Shown in pieces: positions 39,178 to 53,200 of a stretch of DNA of 64,000 nucleotides. The DNA comes from Xiphias gladius. Lineage: Eukaryota; Chordata; Actinopteri; Istiophoriformes; Xiphiidae. Positions within the stretch are counted from its first letter, which is position 1. Each line of letters starts with the position of its first letter. The stretch covers positions 15,184,546 to 15,248,545 of the forward strand of contig NC_053400.1 of assembly GCF_016859285.1 (NCBI RefSeq), read 5' to 3'. Position numbers and translations under genes: made by a program. Under the pieces are notes generated by a model. It did not search any database. It was not told the origin of the DNA and worked only from the letters and a program-made list of their open reading frames with translations.

Positions 39178-39421
39178 AACGGACAATAACGGTCTAAACT
39201 CGACAATGAAGTGACAACAAGCTCAACGACTCAACGGCTATGGAGACGGTATGTTGACCCAACGGCTGGGGGACTAAAATGTTTCTCCGAGTGGACTTAC
39301 TGAACAAGAAACACCTCGACGCCACCTATCACTGGATCTGACTGATCTCCCTAATGCCATACTTCCTTCACTTTTTTGTCTAATTTAGCTCGTATCTAGT
39401 ACGTAGCTGACAACTCGAACG

Positions 39422-42400
39422 ATGTGGCTTTTAATTCGTATGTCGGGATGCACACACGCAGTGCATTTATCCAAACTAAGGCTAACACAGCCCAGGATGT
39501 TATGCCTGGAGCACCGCCTGACCCTCTCAGCTTCCCTGCGGAGGAAGACACAGTCGACCGGGGTCAAGTCCTCAGTCCGTCCGACACCCAGGCCCTTCGC
39601 GTCGCTCCTGCCCTGCAGCCCCCTCAGAGCTCTCTCTGTACTCTGTTCACACACCTCCAGGTCGACAGCCCGAGCACGGACAGTCTCACATACACCTGTT
39701 GCCTTTGCCAACAACTCAGCCTCCTCCACACCCACACAGGCCGGATCAGTGAAGACCCAGACGGACACGGAGAGAGAACAAACGCCTAGCACGGTCCCTC
39801 TGGAGGACGTGAAACGGATTTTGCGACTTGCTCACCCGGAGAGATGGAGACTGGCAGGTAAACTGTGTGTGTACTATACTGTATGTGTGCCTGACCTCGG
39901 GGACGTAGCAAGGCATTGAGGTCCCCCTTTACATTTACCTGTCCCCTTGCATTACTGTAGAGTTATATCCATGACAAACAACATCTATCCATCCACCACC
40001 GACCTTTAGATGCTTCCCTGATAGAATCTTGTGATAGAATCTGTCAACTTGTCAAAAGGCTTTCACTTTACTGTGAACAGTATTGTTGTCAGTTTTATTA
40101 TGATGGGTTATTTTTTCTTCCAATTTTTCATTTTTTTTGTCAATTAAAGGCAAAAGTGAAGGGTTGTGGAGGGTTAAGTATTGCCTTTTGTGAGTCCAAT
40201 TTGTTTTTTGGGGCTTTAATACAGTTTTCAGATGCCCTCCATTTTTTCCTTAACCAAACCAGTTATCTTGCATATGCACACAACTGCTGTTCAGCAGCAT
40301 TATTGTAAGTTTCCACACAAGAGGATGGATTTTGATTCAGTATATGAAAGGAAACTACCTGTTTTTCAAGCAAGATTTATTTGTAGATTTGTGCAAACCC
40401 TCCAGTTTCAAAGCCACAGCAGTATGAGATAAAAGCCAGAGAAATGGGCACTTTGTGGTTTTGACACTTCAGAGGCCCTCCATCAGCTCCCAAGTAGTCA
40501 GTATCCATATTTCATGCCACCACCTGTGATCCTCTGTCTGTAAAATAGATAAACAGCCATATACTCAATCTTCCCTCCCCCTAATGTTTCTTCATTGGCC
40601 GTTACTTGCACTGTAATCAGATCTGACCGTGTTCTGAGACAGGTTCTCCCAGATTGGAAACACCTACATTTAGTCAGATTGCATTCATTACCTGGCAAAG
40701 GACGCTATACTACTCTCAGCTCTTTCTGATGTTCATTTCGAGAGCTCTATTAAAATAGTTTTCTGGTTTAAACACAAACTCAAGTACATTTCATCAGGGG
40801 TTGCTGGAAAAACCCCTTGCAAATTTGAAATTATGACTTCCTTTTGTAACTCTGGTTTTGGTTTCCATAGTCATTTATCTGAGTGTATCTTTTCCTTTCA
40901 TTTCTTCTTTGCCCATGATTTCTGATTGGTTTCCTCTGTTTTTTCCTGTCTGTTCATTTATCCACCCCAGCTGCTGTAGGCTTCCTAACTGTCTCCAGTG
41001 CAGTAACCATGTCAGCTCCATTCCTCCTGGGTAAAGTGATTGACACCATCTACACCACAGGAACAGATCCAGAGACAATGGCAGCCTCCCTGACATCGTT
41101 GTGTATCATGTTGACGGGTGTGTTTCTGTGTGGTGGGGCAGCCAATGCCGCCAGAGTCTACCTCATGCAGATCTCAGGTGAGGAGGGAGATTAATACTGC
41201 GCAGACAAATGGTCGGAAAAAAACTACACTGCATGATCAATATTTGATGAATTTTCCACTGATTAACTAATGTACTTTGTCCTCTCTCTTCAGGTCAGCA
41301 GATTGTTCGTAATCTCCGCACCTCTGTCTTCTCCTCCATCCTCAGACAGGAAGTGGCATTTTTTGACAGGAACAGGACCGGCGAGCTCATCAACCGCCTC
41401 TCGGCCGACACAGCCGTGGTGGGCCGCTCAGTCACAGACAATCTGTCAGATGGGCTGAGAGCTATTGCCCAGGCAGCTGCTGGTGTCAGTATGATGGTGA
41501 GTACGTCCTTCAGAGTGGTTTGCTGTGGTCAGTCAGGACAGGTTTGAATGGGGAATTACCGGACATCATTTATGACTTGAAAAAATGTATTAGGTATTAA
41601 GGTGCTGGTGAAAATGAAAAACTTTTAACACAATTACTGCAAACTAAGGACACGCTCAATATCTTATTAGACAAAAAGATAATTAGCTCTTCTGAAATGT
41701 GTCTATTGCCTTGATCACATCTGATCATGAGAAATGTCATCTTAATCTGAAATGTAACATTCTTCCAGTTATAAAAGTCTCAGTTGGATGATTTACAAAT
41801 GCTCATGATATGTAAGTCATTCAGTCATTTAACAACAGATACAGCAGGTAGTACAGAACCGTACTCGACAGTAAATTAATTTACTGATACGTTTGTTTGC
41901 ATCTTTCCATTCAGAGCTGTGAGTATGTGAGCTGAGAATTTCCCTTAACATTACTGTTTGTAGACTACAGGATTGTCAGAAAACAGGTTCACAAGAATAC
42001 TTCTTATCAATACAAGGAAATGTGTAAATTCTGTTGAAAGTGCCACACCCCAGCCAAAATCTGCCGTGTGTGTGTGTGTGGGTGTGGGTGTGGATATATA
42101 AAGTTGTGACTAGCAGGTCCTGAAAGTGATATTTCCTTACTGAGCTAATTATATAAATGACTCTCATTTGACCCTATTGTCATCATTCTACACTGTTTTG
42201 TGTCTGCCTTTCGTGCTGCATTCATGGATTAGAGACTTGTTGACCATATGCAAACTGATGCTTTTTCTTCCTCTTCAAAACACATTTTTTTTCTTCTTTC
42301 ACCTTTGACAACTTTATTTTCCGAAATACAGAGTTAATAATACAACAATGCATTCTCACGACAGACAACTTGTTTTCCTTACAAGGAAGTAAAATTATTT

Positions 42401-45400
42401 CCTGGTGTAATTAACATTCCAGGAAATGAATGGAAATAATTACTATTGTTACTGGTCAGAGCCATTTGTTGTGAACCTCCCTCTCCTTTCTTTTCTTTCT
42501 CATAACTGCTCTATTTTTCTCTCTGCTCTTCTAGTTCTATGTCTCCCCCACTCTGGCAAGCTTTGTGTTGCTGATTGTTCCTCCTGTGGCCGGTCTTGCC
42601 GTAGGCTATGGCAGATACCTTCGCTCCATCTCCAAACGCACACAGGACTCACTCGCACAAGCCACACAGGTACCGAGCAAAGATCCACACAGACTGAAGA
42701 CACAGCTGAGATGTAGTTACTGGGGATGGTGGGATATGAGGGAAATTTGAGTAGGGTGTAAATGGTGTGAACACTGGGGGGGGGGGGGTTGTTTATGTTT
42801 TTGTATTTTGTCATCACATTCTTGCTGCAGGGATTCAAAAGACATTTTTTGAGGATGTGCTAGTTGAAAACAAGGAAGCTGTGACACAATATTCCAAAGT
42901 TGTTTTGTAGAGAAACCCATTGTTTTTGCTTTTACAATATATGATTTTAATGAAGATGTTTTCTGAAAACAACAATTCATATTAATGGTTAGTGAAACCA
43001 TGCCGTTTATGTCTATCCCTTAGTTGGTGTGTATCTTATATGAAAGTTACACTGCCTTTGGTAACTTCATTAAATATGCAGACAGAGTAAATTTGCTATG
43101 TTGATAATCTAATTTCCTGTAGATAAAGTACAAATAAAACTGTGTGTCTGTGTGTCTGTGTGTCTGTGTGTCTGTGTGTCTGTGTGTAGCTGGCAGAGGA
43201 GCGTATCAGCAACATGCGGACAGTCAGGGCTTTTGGTAAAGAGCTGTCAGAGGTCAACAAATACACACAGAAGGCAGAACAGGTCCTCAGCCTGGCCAGA
43301 AAGGAAGCTGTGCTACGAGCTGGTTTCTTTGGAGTGGTAAGTGTGTGTAAGTGTGTGTCCTGTCAGTGATGCAAACCAAATCCACAGTTAGCAAATGAGG
43401 CATTGCACACATGCTTCTGCATTTTGCCACTGTATTTTAAGGTTGCTACAATACCACAGTACCTGACGTGTGAGTATATGCATGATGTTTCACCATTAAA
43501 AAGAGTATTTTCCAGTCCTCCATACATGGTCAGAGAATAGAGAAGCCCAATTGTGAACTTTAAACAGTTGGAGCAGTAACACATTAGGTGACAAAATGGC
43601 TCGATGGCATGTTTTAGCAATCCTTGCAGCTCATAAAAGACTTTTCCGCTTCGTGTTCTTTATCATTTTTTCAGATGTCACGGTGTTCGTCACGTATTAA
43701 ATTCACCCCGTTGATGGTAGACAGAATATGAGAGAAACACCTTTCAGTATGATGCAGCATAGTTCATGAGCACCACCAGCTACAGCCTTCAAAATGAACA
43801 TACAATTTAATGAACACCACTCTGACACAGGGTGAACAAAAACCATAGACTGTATGATAATGTAAAATTTATTGTTCTGCTATTTTATTCGATTAGACTC
43901 TGTTAATATCTCCTTCCCCAGGCTGTTTTTCAAGAGAGTAATATAAAAATTTGTCTGTGTCCTTGCTCAGTGGACTTTAGTTTGTGGCACTAAGATTAAC
44001 TTCTCCAGCTTGGGCCCAGAGAGGCTATAATCAGTGTAATCATTGCTGGCTGTGTCTGTGAGTAGCAATGACGTCAGATGTAGTAATCAAATGAGCGTGT
44101 GTGTTTGTGTCTGTTTCAGACTGGCCTCAGTGGTAACATCATGATCCTGTCAGTGCTCTACAAAGGAGGCCTTCTGATGGCCAACCAGCACATGACTGTT
44201 GGAGAGCTCTCATCGTTCCTCATGTACACCTTCTGGGTGGGCATCAGTATCGCAGGTAACACCCACACATACTGTGCCGGCATGTACACTTTCCTACCAT
44301 TTGAATCTCTCTTTCTGTAGCTGTGTACATCTGCTTGCACTGTCAGTATGATTGCTAATAGTGTGGCGTTTTTCTGTTTGATGCGTAGGTCTGAGTTCAT
44401 TCTACTCTGAGCTGATGAAGGGTTTTGGAGCGGGAGCCCGACTGTGGGAGCTGCTGGACAGAAAGCCTGAGTTCCCTCTAAATGGTGGGTACACATACAC
44501 ATGCTCACACAGGCAGGAGAGTATTACCTCATCACATCAATGAGTACCCACTTTTGTCCCATAAACACATCATTAACTTCTTACAATGATTTATGTATCA
44601 GGAAAAAAAAAAAATTGTGTAGAATTGTAGATAAGTAATTATTTCCTTGGATCGTTACCGCTAACAGCAAAGTGTATGGCGGTCTTAACCTCTCTGTGTA
44701 ACTACATGTATATTCACTGTCAGCGGTTGTTTCTGTAACGGTATACAACTTTCAAAGATTCACTGCTTGCTCGAAAAATGTGAAGATTTTATTTGTTATT
44801 GCAAACCAGAAGTCAACAGAAATCATCAAACATCTCTTGCCTTTAATTTATATTCGTGTTTTTGTCTACTCAGTGAATAGACATTATGTACAATTAATAT
44901 TTTATGATGTAATGATATTTGTGTCAACTACTCTTTTTTTGCTTTATCTCCATGATTATTTGTTTTACTTCTACTTATTTGTATTAATATCCATTAATAT
45001 ATTTTATCACTGTATTAAATCAGTCAAATGCTTGTCAAGTTAAACTACATAATCGTTCCATTTTTGTGTCCCTCGTGCTCTGTTCCTCTGCAGAAGGCCT
45101 GATGCTCCCTCCAGACCAGCTGAAGGGCCGGCTAGAGTTCTGTGATGTCTCCTTTGCCTACCCAACCCGTAAGGAGGCTCCTATTTTCCAGAACCTCAGT
45201 GTGCTGATCCCGGCCGGTACCATCATGGCAGTGGTGGGATCCAGTGGGTCTGGAAAATCGACTCTGGTCTCGCTGCTGCTCAGGCTGTACGACCCTGATG
45301 CTGGTGAGAGCAATGAGCTTGTGCAGCTATTGCTCAGTCATTAGATGCTTAAAAATGTGTTGATGACAAACTAAAAATGATAAGACCCACATATAGTATA

Positions 45401-47876
45401 CCAAATTGTTTTTTTTTTTTAAACCTCTTTTACCTTTTTTACCTTTTTTAAAAATCCTCTGCTCTCCAGGCATCATCACCATAGATGGTCATGACGTCAG
45501 GGATCTCAATCCCTATTGGCTCAGGAGTCACATTGGAACTGTCAGCCAGGTAATAAATGAATGTTTAACTTGTTTATGATCCGATACAACAGATGTCACA
45601 GCACAGACATAAAGTTGGCAGACACACAACACATGTCATGCATTTAAATTTACTGCAAGTGGCCAAAAATTATCAAGCATCTTTGCGTGAGGATTATCCC
45701 AGTCTTTCTCACATTCTCCCCCTCCTCTTTTCCCACCTCTCTCCCAGGAGCCAGTGCTGTTTTCTTGTTCTATCAGGGATAATATTGCATACGGTGCAGT
45801 GGACCCAGACAATGTGTCCACAGAGGACATTTACAGGGCAGCAAGAGTGGCCAACGCCTATGATTTCATCCAGGCTTTTCCTAAGGGCTTTGACACTATA
45901 GTTGGGGAGAAAGGAGTGCTGCTGTCAGGTGAGGAAAAGAGGCAGAGACACAACAGAATCATGATTACAACATCTACTTCACTGATGATGCAAGGAACTG
46001 TATTTCCAATAGTTCATTTTGTCATTTACTTTTTCGGGGTTCATCTGAAACTCATATTTGACAAAAATGGGAAATTTCCAAATTCAGAAATTGCATTTGT
46101 GCACTAAAAACAAATTTTGTTCAACAGTCTAGAAATTTCACAAAAATATAACTATTTACTGCATATTATACAATATACTGTATGCATGTATTTTATATGA
46201 CAAAGAATATAAGTCAGTTATGTTTTTGGTTTTTTTTTATTAAGAAAATGAAAACCCATTGCACCTTTTTTGTTTTTACTTGGCCATGCAGTACACACTT
46301 TCCCCTTTTCCACCAACATGGAACGGGAACCGTTCTGGTTTGTGCACCCAAATTTGAACTGTTCAGAGCATTTCGACCAAAAATATATTGCCAGCTGGAA
46401 CCAAAAAAAAAGAGAGAGGATTCGTCTTGCACGTCATAGTCTTTTATGTCTTTTTATCATTAATGTTTGGTCCATTCTTGTTTTTTGGAAAAAAAAAACA
46501 AATATCTTTGATAACAGAATAAAATCTTGCAGGTAATCAATGTGATCCACCATCTTGGTGCATTTGTTTACTTCTGTTGTGCTTTGTGCATCGCCCTCCG
46601 TTGGTGAAGCATCCTTGATTACAATGGTTCTGCTAAAGACCGGTGGAAATGCGGGCTTGTTCGTCAGATAGCACCAAAGGTTCCAAGAATCCTGAACGGA
46701 AACAGTTCAAGAGCCAGAGCTAATTTGGTGGAAGGGACTCAGCTGAGCACAGATACAAATCAAACATACTGTAGACCCTGTGTGCAGTGTGTACGTGTAA
46801 ACATAATGAACTTAGCTTGTGTGTTTGTCTCTCAGGTGGTCAGAAGCAGAGGATAGCCATAGCCAGAGCTCTGCTCAAGGTAAGTACCACAGCATGGGTG
46901 TTTATTCCAATCCTCATCTGAAAAAAACACAGCTCTTGTCATACCTCTCATCTGCACTCTCTGACAGGTGGGTGATCCAAATCTGGATGTGCTGGTCATT
47001 GCTCATAGTTTGTCTTCATCAGAATCTAATCATTCTATTTACTGAACCACAAAAATAGCTTTAAAAATGACAAGTGGAACCAGGATCTGTAGTGTAGTCT
47101 CAGCTTTCCTTCACGGCGTTCCTTTTTTGCTGAAACCTGAATTAGTAAGTATAACACTATTTGTTTTCTCTCCACAGAATCCTAAGATCCTACTTTTAGA
47201 CGAGGCTACCAGGTGAGAGAGCCATGCCTGATTATAAAGAATTACAGTAGAATCAGTTGACGAATGTGCTTTACTTACAAAACTTTCACTGTCTTAATCC
47301 TTGTTGACTTTGTTTACGCCTGCACAGCATTACAACACTGTAAATCTGTTCAAAAAATTATGATGATGGCCTGGTTTCCATTGTACTGGTTGGAGACACA
47401 TGTTAGGTCAGTCATTTTGGGGGGAAAAAAATCCTAATCAGCCATCTTTCCTCAGTGCATTGGACGCTGAGAATGAGTTCCTGGTCCAGGAAGCCTTGGA
47501 GCGCCTGATGGAAGGTAGATATTTCTGTCTTTGGCTTTCATATTGTTTCCACTTATGAAGAACAGAACTAACATTCAATGTAGTTTGCTGTATTTTTTTT
47601 TTGTTTGTTTTTTGGTTTTTTTCCCCCCCTAATGAGACTGTAAGTTTCTTATTATGTCCTGCCTTTCTCACCCAATCAACAGGGAGGACAGTCATGATCA
47701 TTGCTCACCGTCTGTCCACCATCCAGAATGCGACCGCCGTGGCCGTACTAGACCAGCGCCGTGTAGCCGAGTGTGGCCAGCACACAGAGCTTCTTGGCAA
47801 CAGGCAAGGACTGTTCAGAAAACTGATGGAGAAGCAGGCATTTCTACAGGAAGAACAGAAGCGAGCCCTGCGCTGA
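39422..47876 (+). CDS. ABCB10: ABCB10 mitochondrial ABC half-transporter (14 coding exons, 720 aa)
   Basis: ABCB10 is a homodimeric inner-mitochondrial-membrane transporter linked to heme synthesis in red cells, where it partners mitoferrin-1, and to biliverdin export. Exons: 39422-39857, 40971-41177, 41294-41496, 42535-42669, 43190-43336, 44120-44255, 44389-44484, 45094-45303, 45470-45549, 45748-45928, 46836-46879, 47178-47212, 47456-47514, 47683-47876. Borders are GT..AG and phases join to 721 codons. An in-frame TAG six codons upstream fixes the start. The first 45 residues are rich in Arg, Lys and Ser and poor in acidic residues, like a mitochondrial presequence. Residues about 145-450 form the membrane domain ([19 protein letters not shown] and [19 protein letters not shown] are diagnostic). 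In the nucleotide-binding domain, A-loop Tyr is about 476, Walker [10 protein letters not shown] 502-510, signature LLSGGQ 608-613, Walker B ILLLDE 629-634 and the switch His 665. All key residues are present. Confidence 0.95.
43141..43188 (+). repeat. TGTGTGTC tandem repeat abutting ABCB10 exon 5
   Basis: The 8-base unit TGTGTGTC occurs five times in a row and runs directly into the acceptor TGTGTGTAG before exon 5 at 43190. Confidence 0.9.
46302..46736. mobile_element. Probable non-autonomous DNA transposon (MITE-like), 0.43 kb
   Basis: The ends are short imperfect inverted repeats: CCCCTTTTCCACCAACATGG on the left, and CCCTTCCACCAAATTAGC when the right end is read in reverse. Just inside lie ACGGGAACCGTTCTGG and CTGAACGGAAACAGTTC, another inverted pair. 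It resembles from memory a widespread fish hAT-type repeat beginning with TTTCCACC. No transposase is present and no target duplication is clear. It lies in the ABCB10 intron between exons 10 and 11. Confidence 0.55.
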
Positions 47877-50245
47877 GAGAACAGGGGAGTATAGACAAGT
47901 GGAATAGGAGGAGGAAGAAATCTGGAGGTGAGATCAATGGCTGGGAAAAACCAGTTTTGCTCCAGAGCGGGTTAAAATGCCCCCTGTGTTAAGAGACGGG
48001 AGGGGGGGGACTTTAAAAAAATATATTTTTTCTGGAATGGGAGAGATGCAAAAAAGCTGAAGGAAAGCAGAACTTTCCACAGGAGGACTGCAGATGGGAG
48101 ATGTGGAAGCCACTGAGAAACAAAGGGATTTCGAGTCCCTTCACTACTATTGACTATGTAGCATCAAATGAGGAGATATTTGGAAAGGAAACACAAGGTA
48201 ATCCACAATGAAGCCCTAACAATTGAAACATAGATTAATGACATGACCAAGATGCTGTATTTTGAAAATATCTAATCCTACACTGAAAAAATAAAATAGA
48301 CAGAGAGACTGAGAGTGAAAAGGAGACAGGCTGAAGACTGACACTCCTCACACTGGAGGCTCGCGGCCAACATGGAATTCAAATCACTGTCACTACTGTA
48401 GCTTTGGGGAAAAGCCATCCGGAATGAATTTGGTGCAAATGACAAATCTCTCTTTCCTTCTCTGCTGTGGGACACTTTAGTTTGTGATCACTTTTATGCT
48501 TTTCATAACTAAACCAAAAACAGTCCAGTATGTTGGATACATATGTATTTGTCGCCATGTATTAAGTTATTTAACTTTACTCTAGATTACGTGCAGAGTT
48601 TTAGAGTTTAAACAAGCCAAATGAAGCAGCTGCTCATCATGTTTACACTTCCTGCTTTAAAATATAAAAGGTCTGAAAAACAGAAAACCAACATTACAGC
48701 TTGTACATCTGGCTGTACAACTTTTCTGACTGTATATTGTTTACCCAGTCTCTCAGTCTGTGACATTGTCCCCTCCATGCGCTGTTCACTGGTAAGTGTG
48801 TACAGGATATCCACTTTGCCTGCATTAAATTCCATATAAACAGCTCTTAAACCACGTACATTTTAGCCTCTGCGCTGTTGAGCCAGCTAAATATTATAGC
48901 TGGCTTAGAGAGCCTGACTAAGGAGTAACGATTCTCCTCAGTAAATATTTGGCTTGTAAATGCCCACTTCACCGCTCAGGGCGAGTCTAGAGTGGCCGTT
49001 TTTTTCTTGCTACACCAGACGTGCAAATGCCTTGAGCCTTACTTCTCCATCACCCCGGAGGGATTCTAGATTGGGTTTTTTCTACACTCGCGTGTCAGAA
49101 ACAACTCAGCCCAGTTGGACATGTTGGACATCCTCTGTTTATTGAGCTCAGACCTGTACCGTGTAGCTGGGGACACTTTTGATTTGTTGCCAGCCCAAGT
49201 GCATTTAACAGATTATGTCACCACAAGGACTTCTCAATGGCTCAAACACTAACATTGATTTTTAAAACAGGTTAGTACAGTGGAAGAACTCTCTGGTACA
49301 TCAGTTAGATCGAATTTATTTACAGAAATATGACGGCATATAATCCACAGTTTTCCCTGTAAAATTTTTTTGACTACTATGACAAGACTGCAAATGTTGT
49401 ACATTTCTCTGAGGGTTTGATGCCAATTGGAAAGTTTGTTTGTTTTTTTTATGATAGGGATCAGAAACATAAGTCACTGTGGATGTAACTTTTCATTCAC
49501 AATTCATTCACGAGAAAGTGATGCATGGAGTGTCAGGATGAATTCATACAACATTGATCATTGGCCAGCAGCCATTTGAATAGTCTCATACTATTGTCTG
49601 TATACCATAGTCCTCTCTTTCTGGTTTTATATATTTATTTATTACAGTATGTAGACTGTATATCAGTGAACATATTCGTTACAAGGTGATTAGTTATGGA
49701 CAGTTTTCTTCTTGTTTTATTTTCTTTACTTGTACTTTATTTGTACTGTACTACAAAAGGCAAATCGTTTTTTTACTCGAATCACAATAGATTTTCATGT
49801 CATCACGTCTAATTCTACATTTCAAAACCAAATTTCACCTCAAATGATGCAATTAACATCGTCTCTGGATATCACATGTCTCAATTAGTTGTATGAGTAG
49901 TTTCCAGTGGTCCCTCCGCCCCCTATTGGTGACAGTACCAAACCTCTGATCCATTATATTAAATAGAAAGAAGATCTGTTTTGATTGAGATGAAATTTGC
50001 CTGTTGCCTCCACTTCACCTCTCACCCTGGTCCAAGGTAACAGCAGAAGTTGTTTGAAAGTTTGTCAGTTGATAATGGGTCTATGTCTGATTATAAATCA
50101 CAGAAGACAGCTATCTTGTATGTTATGAGTTATAAATAATATGACCTAAATGATGTACATGTATGATAGATTTTTTTATGTGTTTTGTGTTTGCTAAATT
50201 ATTATACTTCTATGTAAAGATAATTAATAAAGTTAAATATTAAAG
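47877..50245 (+). other. ABCB10: Probable ABCB10 3' UTR
   Basis: The first clear plus-strand AATAAA downstream in good context is at 50226-50231 (AATTAATAAAGTTAAATATT), which would give a 3' UTR of about 2.35 kb. There are AATAAA-like sites earlier (an AAAATAAAATAG near 48288) that could be used instead. No gene is seen inside. Confidence 0.45.
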
Positions 50246-53200
50246 GTTTTTGGTTCTTGTTTTTCAAAATTTTGGCTGTTTAGTCCTTTTAGGCACAGAC
50301 ACTGTACACTAGTATTAAAGTAGTGGTAGTCACATCTCATTCAACCTTACATATTGACATTTTAATAAGACCATCAGTAACTGTGTGTTTGGTGCAGTGT
50401 GTCAGGCTGTCAGTAGGTGGTGCTGTTGCTTCATACTTCTCTCACGGCTCACTGCCGGTTCCCGGGATCCACGTTCGTTCAGTCCTTCATACCAAAATAA
50501 AACTTCGTGGAAGTGATGTGAGTAATGTGAACTCAGCTGTGGGTAGGTTGTGTTGACAGTGTGGCGAACTTTTCATGCCCACTGCCCCAATCAGCTGCCG
50601 CATAGATAAGTCCTGGGGAAGCTTGTCCTCTGTTGTAAGTGTGTGGTGCACCTGAGGGGCAGGTTCAGAGACTATCAAGATTAATAAATAAACCAATTTA
50701 GATATTTAAAATCATTCCCAGCGGTTTTATTTTAAGTGATTATAAAACTGACAAAACGGCACAGGTACAAAGTCATGCTGTACAACACCCCTTAAATCAA
50801 ACTTATTTTAATCTCTCCCACTCTCCCTTTAGACATGTTCATAAATGTTCATTCTTGACCTTTGGTACACGGTGAAGGGAAACCGTGAGCTCTAGGCCTT
50901 TGAGCTTAGATCCTTTTCGCCATATTCCTTTAGACATTTTGAGCTCTATGACCAGTACCTCGTGTCTCTGACTTCTTCAGTTCTGTGGCATTCTCCGTAC
51001 AACTCAGCAGCGGGTTGACCCCTCCAGCAGAGGCAGCAGTTGCGCTCCTGTCCTGCGGAGGACGGCTTAGCTGACCAGGTGCTGCTCAGCCCTGCGTGGG
51101 TTTCTAATTCCAGCTCCATGTGCTGCAGCTCCCCTCACTTTCCCCTGTATCTACCCTGGGCTATTTGAGGAACAACAGAAAAAGGGGTTCTTACCCCTTT
51201 TGGCCTTATAATATTCTAAGCCACGTCTGTTTATTTATCACTTGAAAACATTACATAGAGCCTTATTTGTTTGTAAAACGGGAACATAAAAACCAGAATA
51301 TACAACTTGGGGAAAAAAATACGTGAATTTAGTACAAAAAAAAAATCTGTATAAATTCATGTTACATTGCTGCATTTTGGCTCAGCTCAACCGTGCCAAA
51401 CTCCCAGGGTTGGAAACCATGCAGAGAGATATGAGGAGAATGTCTTCAGCTCCATAAAGCAAACCAAACTTTATGTCGAGTAAATCTGACACAATATGAG
51501 ACATCCCACCACTTGAAAACGGACTCTCGCTGATCAGGGCCCATTCTCTTTGCTCTGCTTCTCTGTAATATGTCAACATTGTCCAACCCTTATGTTTCCT
51601 GCCAGTCATCGAGCAGAAAAAACTTCTACTACAAATTCAGTTCAAATAGACTTTTGCTTTTGGAGATGTTTGGATTGCCTGGGACGGTGTCTAACACCTG
51701 TCATTTCACTATTGTTTGTTTGTTTGTCCTCATTCGTAGCAACAGAGAGCGGTGCACGCTAGGGAAGGAACTTGAGTTTTTGCACCACATCAATAATAAA
51801 ATGAGGGAAAACAGGAATTGAATAAACAGCTCATATTTAATCGCCTTGAGTGTGTTAAGTTTTACCTTTCCATTTACAATATCCAAAGTATCCTCAGTCA
51901 TTCTTCGTTGTAACAGCATAGATAACAAGCTAAATAAAATCTCCATCAAGATGTCCTGTCTGTTCTCTCTTTAAGAAAAACACCAAACCTCTACTGCACG
52001 TGTTGAAGACGCTGCCATGCTTTAAGAGGCAGAACACTGATGTACAGCTAGAGTATTGGTTCCAGGTACTGAAGCTTGTGCTATTCTTACACTCTGAGTG
52101 TTGGTTAAAAAAAAAAAAAAAGAAAAGAAATCTAGCTGAATAGCTAGCCAGGTAGGCAGCCATAAAGACTGATAATGCCCTAACAAAAAAAAAAATCATC
52201 CACTTGTCTCTCCCTGTACACTTCTCCTTCCTAAAATGTACTGGTTACAATGATCACATTGTATTTGTGGTTCCCTGTTGTGCCTCTCTGTCATCTTCAC
52301 CACAACATCTACGTTACAAAACACTAAAAAAACCCTCTCTTTCTCCCAAGTCTCTCCTTCAGCTACCTTCTGACAAACTAAACTCGTATTTTCTGCCACC
52401 TGCTACACACGCCCTTTCACCTCCCTCTTCCTCCTCCCCTTTCCCCAAGCAGAATCTCCGGGAGAGCCTCTCGACTCCACTCCCCCTCGGCCCCTCTGAC
52501 CCACCCTCACCTCCTCCCTCCTTCACCCTCCCTCCTTCAGTCCCCAACAACTGCCAGCCCCTTTACATTTTAGGCGTTTCACAGGCCCTCAGATCCAAAA
52601 TGGCTCACAACAAGTGCATAAAAGTAGCTCAGCCTTGCTATGCAGCCCCTCCACTTGCCCCCTCCCCACACCACACACACACACACACACACACACCTTC
52701 AACCAAACTCTACTTTCAGTCTGCACCTAGGGAGGCCCTATCCATTTGCTCTCGTCAAAGATTTTCCTCCCTCCCTCTTCTCGTCCAGTTTTTCTAGACA
52801 TTATTGAACCCGGTAGGATTCCTCCTGACAGGATTTAGTGGTACACTGTTAAAACTGTATTTTAAGTGCGCAGAGAGTATTGAAAACCTTCAGGGGCCAA
52901 TCAATGCAACTAAGCATTTCTCTTCAATTAATAGTGCATGATTAAAGAAAGTGCAGAAAGCTTTCATATTTTCCCTTCCCATGAATTACACAGGCAGTGA
53001 ATATGTCATATCCAACCACTTGAAATCCACACTGACAGTTTCTGGTGCTATAGGGAGAATCCAGGTCATGAAGGGCTATATATATGTTAGCATTTCCCTG
53101 CTCCCATGGTGAGTCCAGCTTTAGGGTATGATATAATAGGGCAATATGGTACAGTCAGTGTTTTTGCAATTATAATCAGCTGTATTATTGATCATGTTTT

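Noticed and set aside
52204-52797. 197-codon plus-strand ORF between ABCB10 and alpha-actin
   Set aside because: Rich in Ser, Pro and Leu because the DNA is pyrimidine-rich; it includes a CA repeat and matches no known family.
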